Assembly (NCBI RefSeq): GCF_023156385.1
Contig: NZ_JAKZAK010000021.1
Coordinates: 1 to 64,000, forward strand
DNA from: Marinobacter xestospongiae
GTDB taxonomy: Bacteria; Pseudomonadota; Gammaproteobacteria; Pseudomonadales; Oleiphilaceae
Direction of reading: 5' to 3'
DNA: 64,000 bases
In this document: in pieces, positions 8,880 to 17,634 of the stretch
How the letters are laid out: every line of letters starts with the position of its first letter
How positions within the stretch are numbered: position 1 is the stretch's first letter
The notes under the pieces: generated by a model
Databases searched by the model: none
What the model was told of the DNA's origin: nothing
The model's input: only the letters and a program-made list of their open reading frames with translations
Translations under genes and position numbers: made by a program

Positions 8880-10427
8880 TCAGTGCCAGTAGGACCAGCT
8901 GTCCATGTAGTAGTCGTGGATGGTGGGGCTGTCCAGGGAGCTGACCGCCACCGATCCCGTCGGCCTCAGGTCCCGCTCGAAGGTCAAAGCTTCTGCCACG
9001 GTGGTCTGATCCAGGTAGCGGGTTTCTACCTCAATGGGTTTTGGCGTCAACGAACCCTCAGCGACCCGAGCGTAAACAAAGCCCCATTCACCAAACGACG
9101 GCACCTGCACGTGGTAAGGCACCACCTGGGGATAGCCGGCAGCGTCCAGTGACGCCTTCACCGACCAGAACGCCTTGGTGGCGAAATACGGGCTGGTGGC
9201 CTGGGTGGTGAAGATGCCTCCCGGCGCCAGATGCTGGCGCACCAGGCGATAGAATTCCCGGCTGTAGAGTCGGGCCAGGGACACGTTGTTGGGGTCTGGC
9301 AGGTCCGCCAGAATCACATCGAAGCGCTGCTGACCGCGGTCTAGGTACACCATGGCGTCCTCCGCCACCGTCGTCACCCGGGGGTCATTCAGGCTGTTAC
9401 CATTGAGCGCCCGCAGCCGCAGGTCCTGCCGCGCCAGCGCCACCATCGCCGGGTCCAGGTCCACCAGGGTGATGGTCTCCACCGCAGGGTATTTCAGCAG
9501 CTCACGCACCGCCAGGCCGTCTCCGGCCCCCAGCAGCAGCACCCGCTTGGGCGCCGGATGCTGGGACAGCGGCACGTGGACCAGGGCTTCGTGGTAGCGA
9601 TACTCATCGATGGAAGAGAACTGCAGGTTGCCGTTGAGGAACAACCGCAGGTCTTCCTTGTAGCGGGTCATCACGATGGTCTGGTACGGGGTCTGTTCGC
9701 GGTAGACAATGCGATCGCCGTAGAGGCTGTTGGACCACTGATCCAGCAGCCCCTTGGAGAACACCAGCAGCAGCACCAGGAACGCCGTCACGGTCAGACC
9801 AGAGAGCCCAAGGATACGACGTCGGGGCAACGCCAGCTGGGGCGCGAAATACCACAGGTTCAGCAGACCCAGGGCGATGTTGAGCAGGCCAAACACCAGC
9901 GACGACTGGAACACGCCCATCCACGGCAACACCAGAAACGGAAACGCCAGGGTGGCCAGCAGGGCCCCCAGGTAATCCAGCGACAGCACGTTGGACAGGT
10001 TCTTCGCCAGGATGTCCTGGTTCTCCAGAATCCGCGTCAGCAGCGGCACCTCCAGCCCGGTCAGGGTACCCACAAGGACAATCAGCAGGATCATGGTGGG
10101 CTGGATCAGATCGGTAAAAGCATAGGCCAGGTACATGAACGGCACCGACAGGCCACCGATCAGCCCCAGCACCAGTTCCACTGCAATGAACGCCAGTAAC
10201 AGATTGCCGTTGATCCAGCGCGACAGCCAGGACCCCAGGCCCATCGCCGCCATGTACAGGCCGATGGTGATGGAGAACTGACGGATGCTGTCACCGAGAA
10301 AGTAGGACGCGGTGGTACTGATCAGCAGCTCGTAGATGATCGAGCACAGCCCGGCAATCAGGATCGAGCCAATCAGCACCCGCTTCTGCCGCAGCAGCGC
10401 CTGGTCGGAGGTGGTCACGCTGGTCAT
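8880..10427 (-). CDS. Membrane-fused polyamine aminopropyltransferase (SpeE-like)
   Basis: A 515-residue protein. The first half has about seven membrane spans (residues 15-225). The second half is a spermidine/spermine synthase-like Rossmann domain with LLLGAGDGLAVRELLKYP (SAM-type site), the acidic VDLDPAM and the catalytic-loop ILADLPDPNNV. Classical SpeE transfers aminopropyl from decarboxylated SAM to putrescine. Membrane-fused members are known in bacteria but their products are poorly defined. It is the last gene of the K+ channel/PspA operon and overlaps the preceding small lipoprotein gene by 4 bp (ATGA). Local modification of polyamines at the membrane is an inference. Confidence 0.88.
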   Translation of the reverse strand: MTSVTTSDQALLRQKRVLIGSILIAGLCSIIYELLISTTASYFLGDSIRQFSITIGLYMAAMGLGSWLSRWINGNLLLAFIAVELVLGLIGGLSVPFMYLAYAFTDLIQPTMILLIVLVGTLTGLEVPLLTRILENQDILAKNLSNVLSLDYLGALLATLAFPFLVLPWMGVFQSSLVFGLLNIALGLLNLWYFAPQLALPRRRILGLSGLTVTAFLVLLLVFSKGLLDQWSNSLYGDRIVYREQTPYQTIVMTRYKEDLRLFLNGNLQFSSIDEYRYHEALVHVPLSQHPAPKRVLLLGAGDGLAVRELLKYPAVETITLVDLDPAMVALARQDLRLRALNGNSLNDPRVTTVAEDAMVYLDRGQQRFDVILADLPDPNNVSLARLYSREFYRLVRQHLAPGGIFTTQATSPYFATKAFWSVKASLDAAGYPQVVPYHVQVPSFGEWGFVYARVAEGSLTPKPIEVETRYLDQTTVAEALTFERDLRPTGSVAVSSLDSPTIHDYYMDSWSYWH

Positions 10428-10651
10428 TTGCCGTAGTGAATGCCGCTGCCGCGGTCACCGGGACCGCCCAGACTCTGGTTGCGGATACTCTGATTGGTGT
10501 AGTAGTGGCGTGGCCCGCCGAAGTACCACATCGAGGGGCCGTTATGGTAACCGCCGTAGCCGGCATAGCCGTAGCCATGGCTGCTGCAACTGAACAGTCC
10601 CAGATAGATAACGGCCAGCAGGGCCAGCGCGACACCGGTTTTCAAAGGCAT
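10424..10651 (-). CDS. Small Gly/Tyr-rich lipoprotein
   Basis: A 75-residue protein with a hydrophobic N-terminus ending in LFSCSS, a probable lipobox (Cys22), followed by a Gly, Tyr and His-rich tail (GYGYAGYGGYHNGPS). I do not recognise a named family. E. coli yjfM occupies a similar place in the related operon but is longer and differs in sequence. Its stop overlaps the start of the aminopropyltransferase gene, so it belongs to the operon. Function unknown. Confidence 0.68.
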   Translation of the reverse strand: MPLKTGVALALLAVIYLGLFSCSSHGYGYAGYGGYHNGPSMWYFGGPRHYYTNQSIRNQSLGGPGDRGSGIHYGK

Positions 10652-10669
10652 GGTTTACATCCGTGTCGG

Positions 10670-11245
10670 TTAGTATTCGGAGATCATTTCTTGCAACTGG
10701 GCGCGGTGACGCAGCACCAGCAGCACCACCAGCAGGACAATGGCAATGATCGCACCTACCCGGTGGGGTATGGCACTCATGCCACGGGTGTCCGCCTCAA
10801 CATCGAGGTAACGGCCGGCGCGCTGGCGCTCACTCAGATTGTCCTCGGTGGTGACCTGCAGGTAGTACTCACCAGGGCTGGGGACAGTGATCTTGGCGTC
10901 GTAGCGGGAATACGCCTCGCGCCAGTAATAACCCTCGGAATCCACCCCTTCCTCGAACCACAGGCTGTCGCCAAACCCGGTCAGGTAGCGCTTGTCCTGA
11001 TCCAGCAGGCCTAGCGTCACCGAGCTCCAGCTGTTGATGGGCAGGTCGGCGGCCACCGAGGTGTGCAGCACGGTGTTATGGTCATCGATGTGGATCGGCC
11101 CGACCAGGCCGCCATTGAGGGACAGCTGTTCACGCTGGTGCTGATCCCCCGGCAGCCAGCCAATGACCAGCGAGGTGATCAGGCAGAGGACGCCGAACAG
11201 CAGCAGCAGTCGGGCCAGCGGCAGGTCTTCTAGAATTGAACGCAT
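10670..11245 (-). CDS. Bitopic membrane protein of the PspA/SpeE operon, unknown function
   Basis: A 191-residue protein with a membrane span near residues 10-29, a predicted extracytoplasmic beta-rich region (about 35-150) containing SPGEYYLQVTTED, and a second span near 163-180. It is unnamed in my knowledge, although similar two-span proteins accompany DUF350 and SpeE-like genes. It sits between DUF350 and the small lipoprotein, with 4 bp to the former. The periplasmic domain could be a ligand or envelope sensor; this is inference. Confidence 0.65.
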   Translation of the reverse strand: MRSILEDLPLARLLLLFGVLCLITSLVIGWLPGDQHQREQLSLNGGLVGPIHIDDHNTVLHTSVAADLPINSWSSVTLGLLDQDKRYLTGFGDSLWFEEGVDSEGYYWREAYSRYDAKITVPSPGEYYLQVTTEDNLSERQRAGRYLDVEADTRGMSAIPHRVGAIIAIVLLVVLLVLRHRAQLQEMISEY

Positions 11246-11249
11246 GGAC

Positions 11250-12119
11250 TCACCCGATCATGAAGAAAAGAACTGTGGCAAAACTCACCGCCAGGGTGCA
11301 CTCCAGCAAGCCGGCGCCGGCGTTGCGATCCTCGGCGATTTCCTTGTTGAGGTCGTCGTGGCTGATCACCACCCGATCGAAGAAACAGCGGACCAGGAAC
11401 AGGTACAGGAACACCCCCAGCAGGTTGATGCCAAGCCAGCCCAAGTTGTAACTCCAACTGACAAAGTCACCGTTGAGGGACGCCAGAATCACCAGTCCGA
11501 TGGCCACCATGCTGCCGCCAAACCCGAGGCCAGCGGCCAGGTTGCCGTCACCGATTTCCCGGTGGATGGAGTAGGGGGTCAGACGCTCATAGAGACGGCT
11601 GAACAGCAGCAACGCCAGTTGACCGACCAGGTAGAACACCAGCGCCGTCAGCACACCGCCGTCCTCGCCGTGGACCGCGCCGGCCACCACCAGGCCGGAC
11701 GCCACGTAATTGGCCCCCTGGATCACTCCGGCAGAGACGTTGTGGTGGTCACGGATGGCCGTCACCATGGAGAAGCCGCGGAACACCAGACGATCGTTGA
11801 GAATCCGCGACAGGTTCAGCAGCGCCATCCCCAGCAGGGTGTAGCCGGCCACCGCCAGCAGATCCCACAACAGCCCGGCACTGGGGCCCAGATAGGCACC
11901 ACAGAACACCGCGGTAAAGCCGATGTAATAGCCCGCCAGACTGGTGGCCTGGGCCAGGTTGTCCTTGCCGGTAAGCTGATGTTCCAGGTTATAGGGGGTG
12001 AGGAAGCGTTTCAGGTACTTCGCCACCAGAAACATCAGCAGGAACAGCGCCAGCATGGCCGCACTGCGGAAAAACGGGGTCACGAAAGGGGCAATAGACA
12101 GGGTCAGATCCAGATCCAT
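11250..12119 (-). CDS. DUF350 membrane protein (YjfL-like, duplicated)
   Basis: A 289-residue inner-membrane protein with about eight spans. It contains two similar four-span halves: each has a YYIGFTAVFCGA or LGFGGSMVAIGL segment and a loop with acidic and basic residues, so the DUF350 domain is duplicated. E. coli yjfL is a single-domain relative next to the PspA paralogue yjfJ. Function is unknown. It is in the middle of the operon, 5 bp downstream of the DUF4178-like gene. Confidence 0.85.
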   Translation of the reverse strand: MDLDLTLSIAPFVTPFFRSAAMLALFLLMFLVAKYLKRFLTPYNLEHQLTGKDNLAQATSLAGYYIGFTAVFCGAYLGPSAGLLWDLLAVAGYTLLGMALLNLSRILNDRLVFRGFSMVTAIRDHHNVSAGVIQGANYVASGLVVAGAVHGEDGGVLTALVFYLVGQLALLLFSRLYERLTPYSIHREIGDGNLAAGLGFGGSMVAIGLVILASLNGDFVSWSYNLGWLGINLLGVFLYLFLVRCFFDRVVISHDDLNKEIAEDRNAGAGLLECTLAVSFATVLFFMIG

Positions 12120-12124
12120 GGGCT

Positions 12125-12739
12125 TTACTCCGGGTGGCTGGTTCGATAGACCCGAATACGCTCGGGGGACAGGCGCTGGGACAGGTAGACCCGATACTCC
12201 TGGTCCCAGCGTTCAATGCTCAGATCGTGGCGATCGTCCTCGCCCTCCAGATCCCAGAACACCAGGGTCTCCGCGCGGGCACTGTCGCCATTGGGCAGGA
12301 ACCGGGCCCGGCCCTGTTCCCCCAGGTGAAAAACGCGGCCGTCGAACTCGACCCGCGCCCCCGGCTTCAGCTGTTCCACCGCCTCCGCCGCCAGTCCGAT
12401 TTCGTCCAGTCGCAGGCGCTTCAGGGTCACACTGGTTTCCAGCTCGTCGTCCCGTTCCACGTCCAGCCACACGGTGCCGGAACCGCTCTGGCCCTCCAGT
12501 TCGTACCAGCGGTAACCGTCCTGGTCGTAAACATGGCGGGCGGTGACCTCGACGTCCCGCGGGTCGAGGTCGTCGCCGAAGGGGGGCAACTGGATCACCC
12601 CACCCACACCGACCTGCTCAATCCCACCGGGGCCGGTCGGGGCCGGTGCCGAGACACCGCCCCCCTGATTCGACCATTGTCGATAGGCCACGTACGCCAG
12701 CACCACCAGGACAGCCAGCAGCAACAGTTCCAGCACCAT
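12125..12739 (-). CDS. DUF4178-like membrane-anchored protein
   Basis: A 204-residue protein with one N-terminal membrane span (residues 2-20), a short Gly/Pro linker and a beta-rich domain. The pattern YRWYELEGQSGSGTVWLDVE resembles DUF4178, a domain repeatedly found beside PspA, DUF350 and SpeE-like genes. The E. coli counterpart yjfK is annotated DUF2491, so the exact family label needs a profile search. It is 5 bp downstream of pspA and 5 bp upstream of the DUF350 gene. The soluble domain may bind lipid, peptide or PspA; this is not shown. Confidence 0.7.
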   Translation of the reverse strand: MVLELLLLAVLVVLAYVAYRQWSNQGGGVSAPAPTGPGGIEQVGVGGVIQLPPFGDDLDPRDVEVTARHVYDQDGYRWYELEGQSGSGTVWLDVERDDELETSVTLKRLRLDEIGLAAEAVEQLKPGARVEFDGRVFHLGEQGRARFLPNGDSARAETLVFWDLEGEDDRHDLSIERWDQEYRVYLSQRLSPERIRVYRTSHPE

Positions 12740-12744
12740 GACGA

Positions 12745-13467
12745 TCAGGCCCCCGAATCCGTCTTACCGGATGAGGCCGCCATCTCCGCTTTCAGCTTGG
12801 CCAGGGCATCGCTGCCGGAGGCACTGCCGCCAAGAGCCTGGTCAATCTCGTCATCCAGCGAACGGGAGCTGCCGATCATGCTGCCGTAGGATTCCGCCAG
12901 AGCCTCCTCTTCCTCCACCTTGGAGCGCATTTTCTCCAGGGTGGCAATGGTGGAGGAGGAGTCCACCTGGGCCATCTGGCGGTTGATCTTCTTGGTGGCA
13001 CTGCTGACCTTGGCACGGGCCTTCAGGGTCTTGAGCTCGTTCTCCCACTGGCCGATCTGGCCCTTGAGATCCTGGATCTTGTGCTCCAGGTCAGCGGCCA
13101 GACGGTCGTACTTGTCTTTCTCACCACGCTGGCGTTCCGCCTGTTGCTGAGCCTGGCCCTGCTGCTCCAGCGCCCGGGACGCCAGGCGGTCGGCCTCGGC
13201 CTGGTCGAGTTCGCCGCTGGCCGCTTTCTGTACCAGCGTCATCGCCTTGACCTTGTAGTCCTCAGCCTCGGCGGTGGCGGTTTCCAGCTCACGGCGACTG
13301 CGGATCGCAATGGCCTTGACCTCGGCCAGGCTCTGAATGCTCTTGTCCAGGTCCCGCTTCAGGTCGCGGATGGCCTGCTCGCTCATCTTGATCGGGTCCT
13401 CAAGCTGATCGAGGGCGGAATGGGCTTCGGCAGAGCCGAACTTGAACAGACGTTTGAACAGGTTCAT
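12745..13467 (-). CDS. PspA/IM30 family protein (YjfJ-like)
   Basis: A 240-residue, almost wholly helical protein with long heptad repeats. The opening LFKRLFKFGSAEAHSALDQL and the run KMSEQAIRDLKRDLDKSIQS fit the PspA/Vipp1 (ESCRT-III-like) family, more like E. coli YjfJ than classical PspA. The family forms membrane-bound oligomers that stabilise damaged inner membrane. No pspF/pspBC genes are nearby, so regulation is not the canonical one. Its ATG overlaps the DUF2170 stop (ATGA), indicating coupled translation. Confidence 0.9.
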   Translation of the reverse strand: MNLFKRLFKFGSAEAHSALDQLEDPIKMSEQAIRDLKRDLDKSIQSLAEVKAIAIRSRRELETATAEAEDYKVKAMTLVQKAASGELDQAEADRLASRALEQQGQAQQQAERQRGEKDKYDRLAADLEHKIQDLKGQIGQWENELKTLKARAKVSSATKKINRQMAQVDSSSTIATLEKMRSKVEEEEALAESYGSMIGSSRSLDDEIDQALGGSASGSDALAKLKAEMAASSGKTDSGA

Positions 13468-13874
13468 GCGACCTCTCCTCCTTGGCGGGCGTAACGGATC
13501 AGCTGGTCGGCGTGTTCCGCCAGCATCAGGCTCAGGGCGTTGATGGAGCCTTCGAGTTCGTTCAGGTCCAGGTTTTCCAGTTGCAGGGTATCCCGGAAAA
13601 TCAGCCGGGTACCGGCTTCATCCAGGCACAGCGCGCCGTGGACCAGCTCACGATTGATCTGCAGCAGGGTGCGGTAACAGTCGGCATCCGCCGCCGGCAG
13701 ATCGGCGATGACCTGCTCGATCACCAGAATGTCGTCCTCGCAGTCCAGCACCAGGTGATGGACACCCTGGCGCGGGGCCTCAACGACCACCAGCTGGTCA
13801 TCGGCGTCTTCACTCACTACCGTAACCGGCAGTTGCTGCAGGTACTGCTTAACGGTCTCAAACGGGGTTGTCAT
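13464..13874 (-). CDS. DUF2170 protein (YjfI-like)
   Basis: A 136-residue cytosolic protein with a mixed alpha/beta pattern. Its sequence and position directly before a PspA gene match DUF2170/YjfI. Function is unknown; members nearly always neighbour yjfJ-type PspA, suggesting a physical or regulatory partner. It begins 3 bp after the K+ channel stop and overlaps pspA by 4 bp. Confidence 0.85.
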   Translation of the reverse strand: MTTPFETVKQYLQQLPVTVVSEDADDQLVVVEAPRQGVHHLVLDCEDDILVIEQVIADLPAADADCYRTLLQINRELVHGALCLDEAGTRLIFRDTLQLENLDLNELEGSINALSLMLAEHADQLIRYARQGGEVA

Positions 13875-13877
13875 GGA

Positions 13878-15008
13878 TCAGTCGCTCCTTGGTTGATCAG
13901 GGGTAGCGGTCAAGTCGGCGAGGGCCTCGCGAACCTGGTGCGCCGTGGGTATGGCTTCCTCCCGCACCATCAGGATCAGTGCGCTGGCACTGAAACGATG
14001 GTCCGGTGCCGGATGGCACTCAACATGGCCGGTATCAGTGACATAGGCCATCAGCGTGCCCATGCCAGCGGTGAGCAGCTGGCATGCCACGTCAGACCAC
14101 TGCACCTGATGCAGCGTCACCGGGTAGCGCATGGTGTGATCGTCGTGGTGGGTGAACAGGTTTTCCAGGATTTTTTCCGCCCCCGGCGCCACCAGCGCCC
14201 GCACCAGGATCTCCGGATAGGCACGGACCGGTCGCAGGGTGGTGTTGGCACCGGCCGCTTCGGCCCGCCGGCGATTGTCCTCTTCCACACTCTCCGCCAC
14301 GGTGTAGGGCAGACGCTGGTGGCACAGGTCGTTCAGCTGCATCAGCACATCCAGGGTGACACTGTCGGATACCCGGCTGTACTCGTCCTGGGCCAGCACG
14401 ATGATGGCACGGGCGTCCGCCGGGTCCACCGCCGCCAGTGACGCCCGATCCGAGGATTCACCGTGGTAGTGAACCACACCCTGTTCCCGCAGCCTCGCCG
14501 GCAGGCCATCCGGAAAGGCGTCGGTCAGAATCAGCACCGGCCGGTCGGCAAACTGGTCGGTGGCCCGGAGCTGGTCCACCAAGCGCTGGAAATAGACCGC
14601 GGGGTTGCGCGCAGGGCTGTTCACGATCAGTACATGGTCTTTCATACGCCATCTCCACAGGCCTTTGATCATGTAGTCTTTTTGCTTGAGACGGTAATCG
14701 ATGTAGTCGCTGGCCAACTGCGCCAACAGGGTAATACCGGCGAAATAGAGCAGAACGGTGGTGGCCAGACGGCCGGCAGGGGTGGCGGCCGACAGATCGC
14801 CGTAGCCAACCGTGGTCAGCGTGGTCAGGGTCAGCCACAGGGCATCCCCCGGCGTCAGTCCTTCGAGCAGGACCATAGCCAGCACATGCAGTCCCGACAG
14901 CCCCAGCAACCAGGCCAGGGCGCGCTGCAGCCGCACCTTCATGTTGCGGTCCAGATGGCGGGTGATGTTTACGTGAGCCCGTCGGCGAAGCAAGAGACGA
15001 AGGAACAT
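13878..15008 (-). CDS. Two-span K+ channel with RCK/TrkA-N domain
   Basis: A 376-residue protein. After a basic N-terminus come a membrane span (about 32-50), a pore loop with the selectivity filter TVGYGD (66-71), a second span (about 77-100), and a cytosolic TrkA-N/RCK-like domain (about 110-260). A C-terminal domain follows. The filter is intact for K+. The Rossmann Gly motif at VLIVNSPARNP is not canonical, so the regulatory ligand is uncertain. An upstream in-frame TTG (15026) would add six residues; the ATG gives a more normal N-terminus. It is the first gene of the PspA operon and links that operon to membrane potential. Confidence 0.85.
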   Translation of the reverse strand: MFLRLLLRRRAHVNITRHLDRNMKVRLQRALAWLLGLSGLHVLAMVLLEGLTPGDALWLTLTTLTTVGYGDLSAATPAGRLATTVLLYFAGITLLAQLASDYIDYRLKQKDYMIKGLWRWRMKDHVLIVNSPARNPAVYFQRLVDQLRATDQFADRPVLILTDAFPDGLPARLREQGVVHYHGESSDRASLAAVDPADARAIIVLAQDEYSRVSDSVTLDVLMQLNDLCHQRLPYTVAESVEEDNRRRAEAAGANTTLRPVRAYPEILVRALVAPGAEKILENLFTHHDDHTMRYPVTLHQVQWSDVACQLLTAGMGTLMAYVTDTGHVECHPAPDHRFSASALILMVREEAIPTAHQVREALADLTATPDQPRSD

Positions 15009-15185
15009 GTTGACTGACACACCCAATCCCTGAGTGCTGCTGACTCCTGTCTGACATCCTGTCGTGGTGATCCATTGGTAGCGGGCAATATCCGGCCCGA
15101 TGCGCGGGCCTATACTAACGCGTGCAATCCAGGTTTGCTACGGGGGAACATCAGCCACACCCGTAGTCCGGAATAAAAGGGCTCC

Positions 15186-15425
15186 CTAGTCCTCCTGGCC
15201 GGCCTTAAAGAACACCACCTGTTTGACAGTGTGATCGTCGCGGTTGCTGCGCTGGTTGACCCGGGTGTCGAGTTCGGCGACCTCGGCCTCACCCTGTTTG
15301 TCGTGGTAGCCGCAGGCTACGCATTCGCGGAACTGGCCGTCGTCGTTGCTGTACATCACGATCTTGTCCATCTCCGCACAGCGGGGACAGACCGCGCCGG
15401 CGATGAATCGTTTGGGGCTCGCCAT
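15186..15425 (-). CDS. yheV: YheV family zinc-ribbon protein (DUF2387)
   Basis: A 79-residue protein with one zinc-ribbon: CPRC near residue 13 and CVAC near residue 35. The opening PKRFIAGAVCPRC and the length match the YheV/TIGR02443 family. Function is unknown. It follows prlC with a 63-bp gap that holds a strong hairpin, as in Pseudomonas where a relative follows prlC. Confidence 0.88.
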   Translation of the reverse strand: MASPKRFIAGAVCPRCAEMDKIVMYSNDDGQFRECVACGYHDKQGEAEVAELDTRVNQRSNRDDHTVKQVVFFKAGQED

Positions 15426-15456
15426 CAGTCTGCTCTCATCAATTGGTGTGGTCTGC

Positions 15457-15484
15457 CCGGGCCCGGCACCAAGGCCGGGCCCGG
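15457..15484 (-). terminator. GC-only hairpin between prlC and yheV
   Basis: A perfect 11-bp stem (CCGGGCCCGGC/GCCGGGCCCGG) with a 6-base loop lies between the prlC stop and the yheV start. There is no U-run, so it may act as an mRNA-stabilising or attenuating hairpin rather than a full terminator. Confidence 0.5.
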
Positions 15485-15488
15485 AATC

Positions 15489-17534
15489 TCAGGCGGCGTC
15501 GCCGGTGATGCCGGACTGCCGCAGCAGGGCGTCCACTTCCGGCTCGCGACCGCGGAACGCCTTGAACAGGGCCATCGGTTCCTGTGACCCGCCTTTTTCC
15601 AGAATGTTCGCCAGGAACGAGTGGCCGGTCTCCGGATCGAAGATGCCGTGCTCCTCGAACAGCGAGAAGGCGTCCGCCGCCAGCACTTCCGCCCACTTGT
15701 AGCTGTAGTAGCCGGCCGCGTAGCCGCCGGCAAAAATGTGGGAAAAGCTGTTGGGGAAGCGGTTGAAGGCCGGGGACTCCACCACCGCGATCTCACGACG
15801 CACCTGACGGTGCACTTCCAGTGGCTGCACCGGCGACTGCGGATCAAACTCGGCATGGAGCCGGAAATCGAACAGCGAGAATTCCAACTGCCGCACCATC
15901 TGCATGCCGGACTGGAAATTCTTCGCCGCCAACAGCTTGTCCAGCAGTGCCTGGGGCAGGGGCTCACCGGTCTCGTGGTGGCTGGCAATCAGTGCCAGGG
16001 ACTGCTGATCCCAGCACCAGTTCTCCAGGAACTGGCTGGGCAGTTCCACCGCGTCCCAGGCGACGCCGTTGATACCGGATACGTCCGCCACTTCCACCTG
16101 GGTCAGCATGTGGTGCAGGCCGTGGCCAAATTCGTGGAACAGGGTGGTGACCTCGTCGTGGGTCAGCAGCGACGGCTTGCCATCCACCGGCGGGGTAAAG
16201 TTGCAGGTCAGGAAGGCCACCGGCAGCTGCAGGTGGCCCTGCTGGTTGCGCCAGCGGACCCGGCAATCGGCCATCCAGGCACCACCGCGTTTGCCCTGAC
16301 GGGCGAACAGGTCAAGGTAGAACCAGGCGATGGGCTGACCGTCGCGGCTGATGCGGTAGGCGTGAACGTCCGGGTGCCAGGTTTCCACTTCGGGCTGGGC
16401 CTCAATCTGCACACCGAACAGCTTCTCAGCCACCGCGAACAGGCCCGGCACCACCTTGTCCACCGGGAACCAGGGCCGCAGGGTTTCCTGGGAGATGTCG
16501 TAACGCTGCTGACGCAGCTTCTCGCTGTAGTAGCCGATGTCCCAGGCTTCCAGTTCCTCCACCCCGTAGGTGTCACGAACAAACGCCTTCAGCGCCGCCA
16601 CGTCCTGCTCCGCCACCGGCTTGGAGCGGGCCGCCAGCTGGTTGAGAAAGTCCATGACTTCGTCAACGCTACGGGCCATTTTGGTGGCCAGCGAGCGTTC
16701 GGCGTAGTTGTTGAACCCCAACAGCTGGGACTGGGTGTGGCGGCGCTTGAGAATTTCCGCCATCACCTGGGAGTTGTCCCACTTGCCAGCGTCCGGTCCC
16801 ATGTCGGAAGCGCGGGTAACAAAGGCCTCGTAGACGCGACGACGCAGATCACGGTTATCACCGTAGGTCATCACCGGATAGAAACTGGGGAAATCCAGGG
16901 TGATGACGTAGCCGTCCAGGTCGCGCTGACGGGCCGCCTGACGGGCACCCTCGATGGCGGTTTCCGGCACCCCGGCCAGCTCTTCCACGTCGGTAATGTG
17001 GCAGTACCAGTGCTGGGTGGCGTCGAGAACGTTGTCACTGAACTTGTTGGACAGCTCCGCCAGTTCCCGCGACAGGTGGGCGTAACGCTGCTTCTGCTCG
17101 TCCGGCAGATCGACACCGCCAAGACGGAAATCCCGCAGGGTGTTCTCAATCGCCTTGCGCTGGTCCGGGTGCAGCTCGGCAAAATCCTCCCGCGCGGCCA
17201 GGGCCTTGTAGGCGCCACACAGCTCGGTGTTCTGGCTCAGCTCGGTGCCGTACTCGGTGATCTTCTCGAGGCAGTTCTTGTAGGCCTGGCGGGTGTCATC
17301 GCTGTTCATCACCGCATTGAGGTGGGAGATCACCGCCCAGGCGTTGTTGAGGCGATCATCGAGCGCCTGCATCGGCTGGGCCAGGGTGTCCCAGGTCGGC
17401 TCCTGCTGTTGCGCCAGATCCTGGATCTGCATCCGGTTGTCACTGAGAATCTGGTCGATTGCCGGCTCCATATGCTCGGTGCGGATGCGGCCAAAGGCTG
17501 GCAGCAGGTCGTCGGTCAGCAGTGGGTTAGTCAT
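15489..17534 (-). CDS. prlC: Oligopeptidase A (M3 metallopeptidase)
   Basis: A 681-residue cytosolic zinc peptidase that cleaves oligopeptides, including signal-peptide fragments. The zinc site HEFGH (around residue 465), followed by LHHMLTQVEV and an AVELPSQFLENW segment supplying the third ligand, identifies the M3 family. The length matches E. coli PrlC (680). The frame is open 54 bp further upstream, but the ATG at 17534 has an AAGGGGA ribosome site and starts at MTNPLL. The gene is divergent from the gamma carbonic anhydrase gene. Confidence 0.95.
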   Translation of the reverse strand: MTNPLLTDDLLPAFGRIRTEHMEPAIDQILSDNRMQIQDLAQQQEPTWDTLAQPMQALDDRLNNAWAVISHLNAVMNSDDTRQAYKNCLEKITEYGTELSQNTELCGAYKALAAREDFAELHPDQRKAIENTLRDFRLGGVDLPDEQKQRYAHLSRELAELSNKFSDNVLDATQHWYCHITDVEELAGVPETAIEGARQAARQRDLDGYVITLDFPSFYPVMTYGDNRDLRRRVYEAFVTRASDMGPDAGKWDNSQVMAEILKRRHTQSQLLGFNNYAERSLATKMARSVDEVMDFLNQLAARSKPVAEQDVAALKAFVRDTYGVEELEAWDIGYYSEKLRQQRYDISQETLRPWFPVDKVVPGLFAVAEKLFGVQIEAQPEVETWHPDVHAYRISRDGQPIAWFYLDLFARQGKRGGAWMADCRVRWRNQQGHLQLPVAFLTCNFTPPVDGKPSLLTHDEVTTLFHEFGHGLHHMLTQVEVADVSGINGVAWDAVELPSQFLENWCWDQQSLALIASHHETGEPLPQALLDKLLAAKNFQSGMQMVRQLEFSLFDFRLHAEFDPQSPVQPLEVHRQVRREIAVVESPAFNRFPNSFSHIFAGGYAAGYYSYKWAEVLAADAFSLFEEHGIFDPETGHSFLANILEKGGSQEPMALFKAFRGREPEVDALLRQSGITGDAA

Positions 17535-17634
17535 AGGTCCCCTTCTCAGTGCTCGCATTGTCAGGTAATTTGATTGCCATCCGGCCACCCGTTTCCGGGG
17601 CGCCCGACTCCACAGGAATACAGAGGTATATGTA

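Noticed and set aside
15621..17573. 650-residue open frame on the plus strand
   Set aside because: It is antisense to prlC, whose catalytic motifs and length are unambiguous.
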